From contig NZ_JAVFWN010000006.1 in the NCBI RefSeq assembly GCF_030929495.1, positions 1 to 64,000 on the forward strand: DNA of 64,000 bases. The letters run 5' to 3'. The notes under the pieces were generated by a model. It had not been told where the DNA came from. It did no database searches and saw only the letters and a program-made list of their open reading frames with translations. The position numbers and the translations under genes were made by a program. Below are positions 62,937 to 64,000 of this stretch, in pieces; the first letter of the stretch is position 1; each line of letters begins with the position of its first letter. This DNA is from Nocardioides sp. LHD-245. GTDB lineage: Bacteria > Actinomycetota > Actinomycetes > Propionibacteriales > Nocardioidaceae.

Positions 62937-64000
62937 CGCGCGGACCGGACCGTGATGGCCGCCCCGTGACCGGGCAGGTCCTCGGCCTCGGCGAGGGTCA
63001 CCACGTGGGCGGCTACGTCGGCGAGGGCCTGGGCCGAGTAGTCGATGACGTGCACGGACTTGGTGAACGCCCGGACCGAGAGCCCCGAGGAGTGGCAGGC
63101 GCAGCCCGCCGTCGGGAGCACGTGGTTGGACCCGGCGCAGTAGTCGCCGAGGCTGACCGGGGCGTGCGGGCCGACGAAGATCGCGCCCGCGTTGCGGACC
63201 CGGGCCGCCCACGCGGCGGCGTCCTCGGTGTGGATCTCGAGGTGCTCGGCGGCGTAGGCGTTGACGACAGCCAGGCCCTGCTCGAGGTCGCGGACCAGCA
63301 CGATGCCGGACTGCCTGCCGCCGAGCGAGGTCGTGATCCGCTCGCTGTGCTTGGTCGCGGCGACCTGCTGGTCGAGCTCCGCCTCGACCTCGGCGGCCAG
63401 CCGCTCCGAGGTGGTGACGAGGACGGAGGCGGCCAGCGGGTCGTGCTCGGCCTGGCTGATCAGGTCGGCGGCGACATAGGCGGCATTGCCGGTGTCGTCG
63501 GCGAGGATCGCGATCTCGGTGGGACCGGCCTCGGAGTCGATGCCGACCTGGCCCTTGAGGATCCGCTTGGCGGTGACCACCCAGATGTTGCCCGGACCGG
63601 TGACCAGATCAACACGGGCGACGCGCCGGCAGGGATCTGCGTCATTGAGGCCGTAGGCGAACATCGCGATCGCCTGGGCGCCGCCGACGGCGTACACCTC
63701 CTCGACGCCGAGCAGCGCGCAGGCCGCCAGGATGGTCGGGTGGACCGAGCCCCCGAACTCCTTCTGGGGCGGGCTCGCGAGCGCGATCGACTCGACGCCC
63801 GCGGTCTGTGCGGGGACGACGTTCATCAGCACGGACGAGACCAGGGGGGCGAGGCCGCCGGGGACGTAGAGGCCGACCCGGCCGACCGGCACCTTGCGGT
63901 GGGTCACGCGAGCGCCGGGGCCGAGGTCGGTGACGGCGTCCTGCTCCAGCTCGTTGGCACAGGTCGCGCGCAGCCGACGGATCGACTCCTCGAGGCCGGC
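62933..64000 (-). CDS. hisD: Histidinol dehydrogenase, 5' end beyond window
   Basis: The frame runs off the window edge; the first visible residues are [20 protein letters not shown], and about 90-100 N-terminal residues are missing from a ~430-residue enzyme. It oxidises histidinol to histidine. [40 protein letters not shown] then EAGPTEI, and the zinc/catalytic segments [11 protein letters not shown] and [17 protein letters not shown] are diagnostic. An internal GTG at 63907 is not the start because coding similarity continues upstream. First visible gene of the hisD-C-B-H-priA-hisF run. Confidence 0.95.
   Translation of the reverse strand, partial: AGLEESIRRLRATCANELEQDAVTDLGPGARVTHRKVPVGRVGLYVPGGLAPLVSSVLMNVVPAQTAGVESIALASPPQKEFGGSVHPTILAACALLGVEEVYAVGGAQAIAMFAYGLNDADPCRRVARVDLVTGPGNIWVVTAKRILKGQVGIDSEAGPTEIAILADDTGNAAYVAADLISQAEHDPLAASVLVTTSERLAAEVEAELDQQVAATKHSERITTSLGGRQSGIVLVRDLEQGLAVVNAYAAEHLEIHTEDAAAWAARVRNAGAIFVGPHAPVSLGDYCAGSNHVLPTAGCACHSSGLSVRAFTKSVHVIDYSAQALADVAAHVVTLAEAEDLPGHGAAITVRSAR

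Noticed and set aside
62933..63907. hisD starting at the internal GTG 63907
   Set aside because: The frame stays open with recognisable HisD sequence up to the window edge, so the gene is truncated by the window, not short.

Overview
The window is a high-GC actinobacterial chromosome segment. Gene content, long overlapping operons, GTG/TTG starts, PriA-type HisA, an ANTAR regulator, HGxxPAAW and Trp-associated small membrane genes, and an AftD-type enzyme fit a nocardioform or propionibacterial-order organism; a Nocardioides-like genome is my best guess. From memory, the backbone order rpsA - polA - thioesterase - liv transporter - pdtaR - pyk - gltDB - lgt - trpABC - hisI - hisF/A/H/B/C/D matches the conserved Streptomyces/Nocardioides core. 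Most of it is on the minus strand. No rRNA, CRISPR array, prophage or complete insertion sequence was seen.

Layout. 1-7 kb: truncated DUF222/13E12 endonuclease-type gene, ureohydrolase (speB), GlxA-type regulator facing a tiny membrane protein, secreted arylsulfotransferase-like protein, and rpsA. 7-11 kb: SAM methyltransferase and a large calcium-binding (thrombospondin type 3) secreted protein. 10.8-22.8 kb: a cell-envelope glycan locus holding two methyltransferases, a DUF3068 membrane protein, GT4 and GT2 glycosyltransferases, a DUF2613 micropeptide, a GT-C-like membrane protein, an AftD-like arabinofuranosyltransferase and a Wzx-like flippase. 23-26.7 kb: polA, a hotdog thioesterase and a GNAT protein. 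26.9-34.2 kb: a polar amino-acid ABC importer (+) converging on a branched-chain amino-acid ABC importer (-). 34.3-44.7 kb: pdtaR, an odd tRNA, pyk, gltD, gltB, lgt, sco1. 44.7-50 kb: trpA, trpB, trpC, small membrane genes and hisI. 50-58.6 kb: an accessory block with a 10-domain fibronectin III secreted protein, a heterodimeric ABC exporter, VapBC and small hypothetical genes. 58.6-64 kb: hisF, priA, hisH, hisB, hisC, hisD (truncated by the window edge).

How genes connect. The his and trp sets share PriA, which in actinobacteria does both HisA and TrpF reactions, and no trpF is present here. trpE, expected from memory between hisI and the Trp-associated membrane gene, is also absent. gltBD supplies glutamate and the two importers bring in amino acids. 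The GT/AftD/Wzx genes probably build and export a lipid-linked envelope polysaccharide, and Lgt lipidates the many lipoproteins, three of which are encoded here with lipoboxes plus one small candidate.

Two cross-cutting observations stand out. At eight loci the start codon lies exactly six bases after a TANNNT -10 box, implying leaderless mRNAs and settling several start choices. The tRNA at 35047-35119 has a leucine anticodon (CAA), a leucine-like D-loop and A73, but a short class I variable loop.
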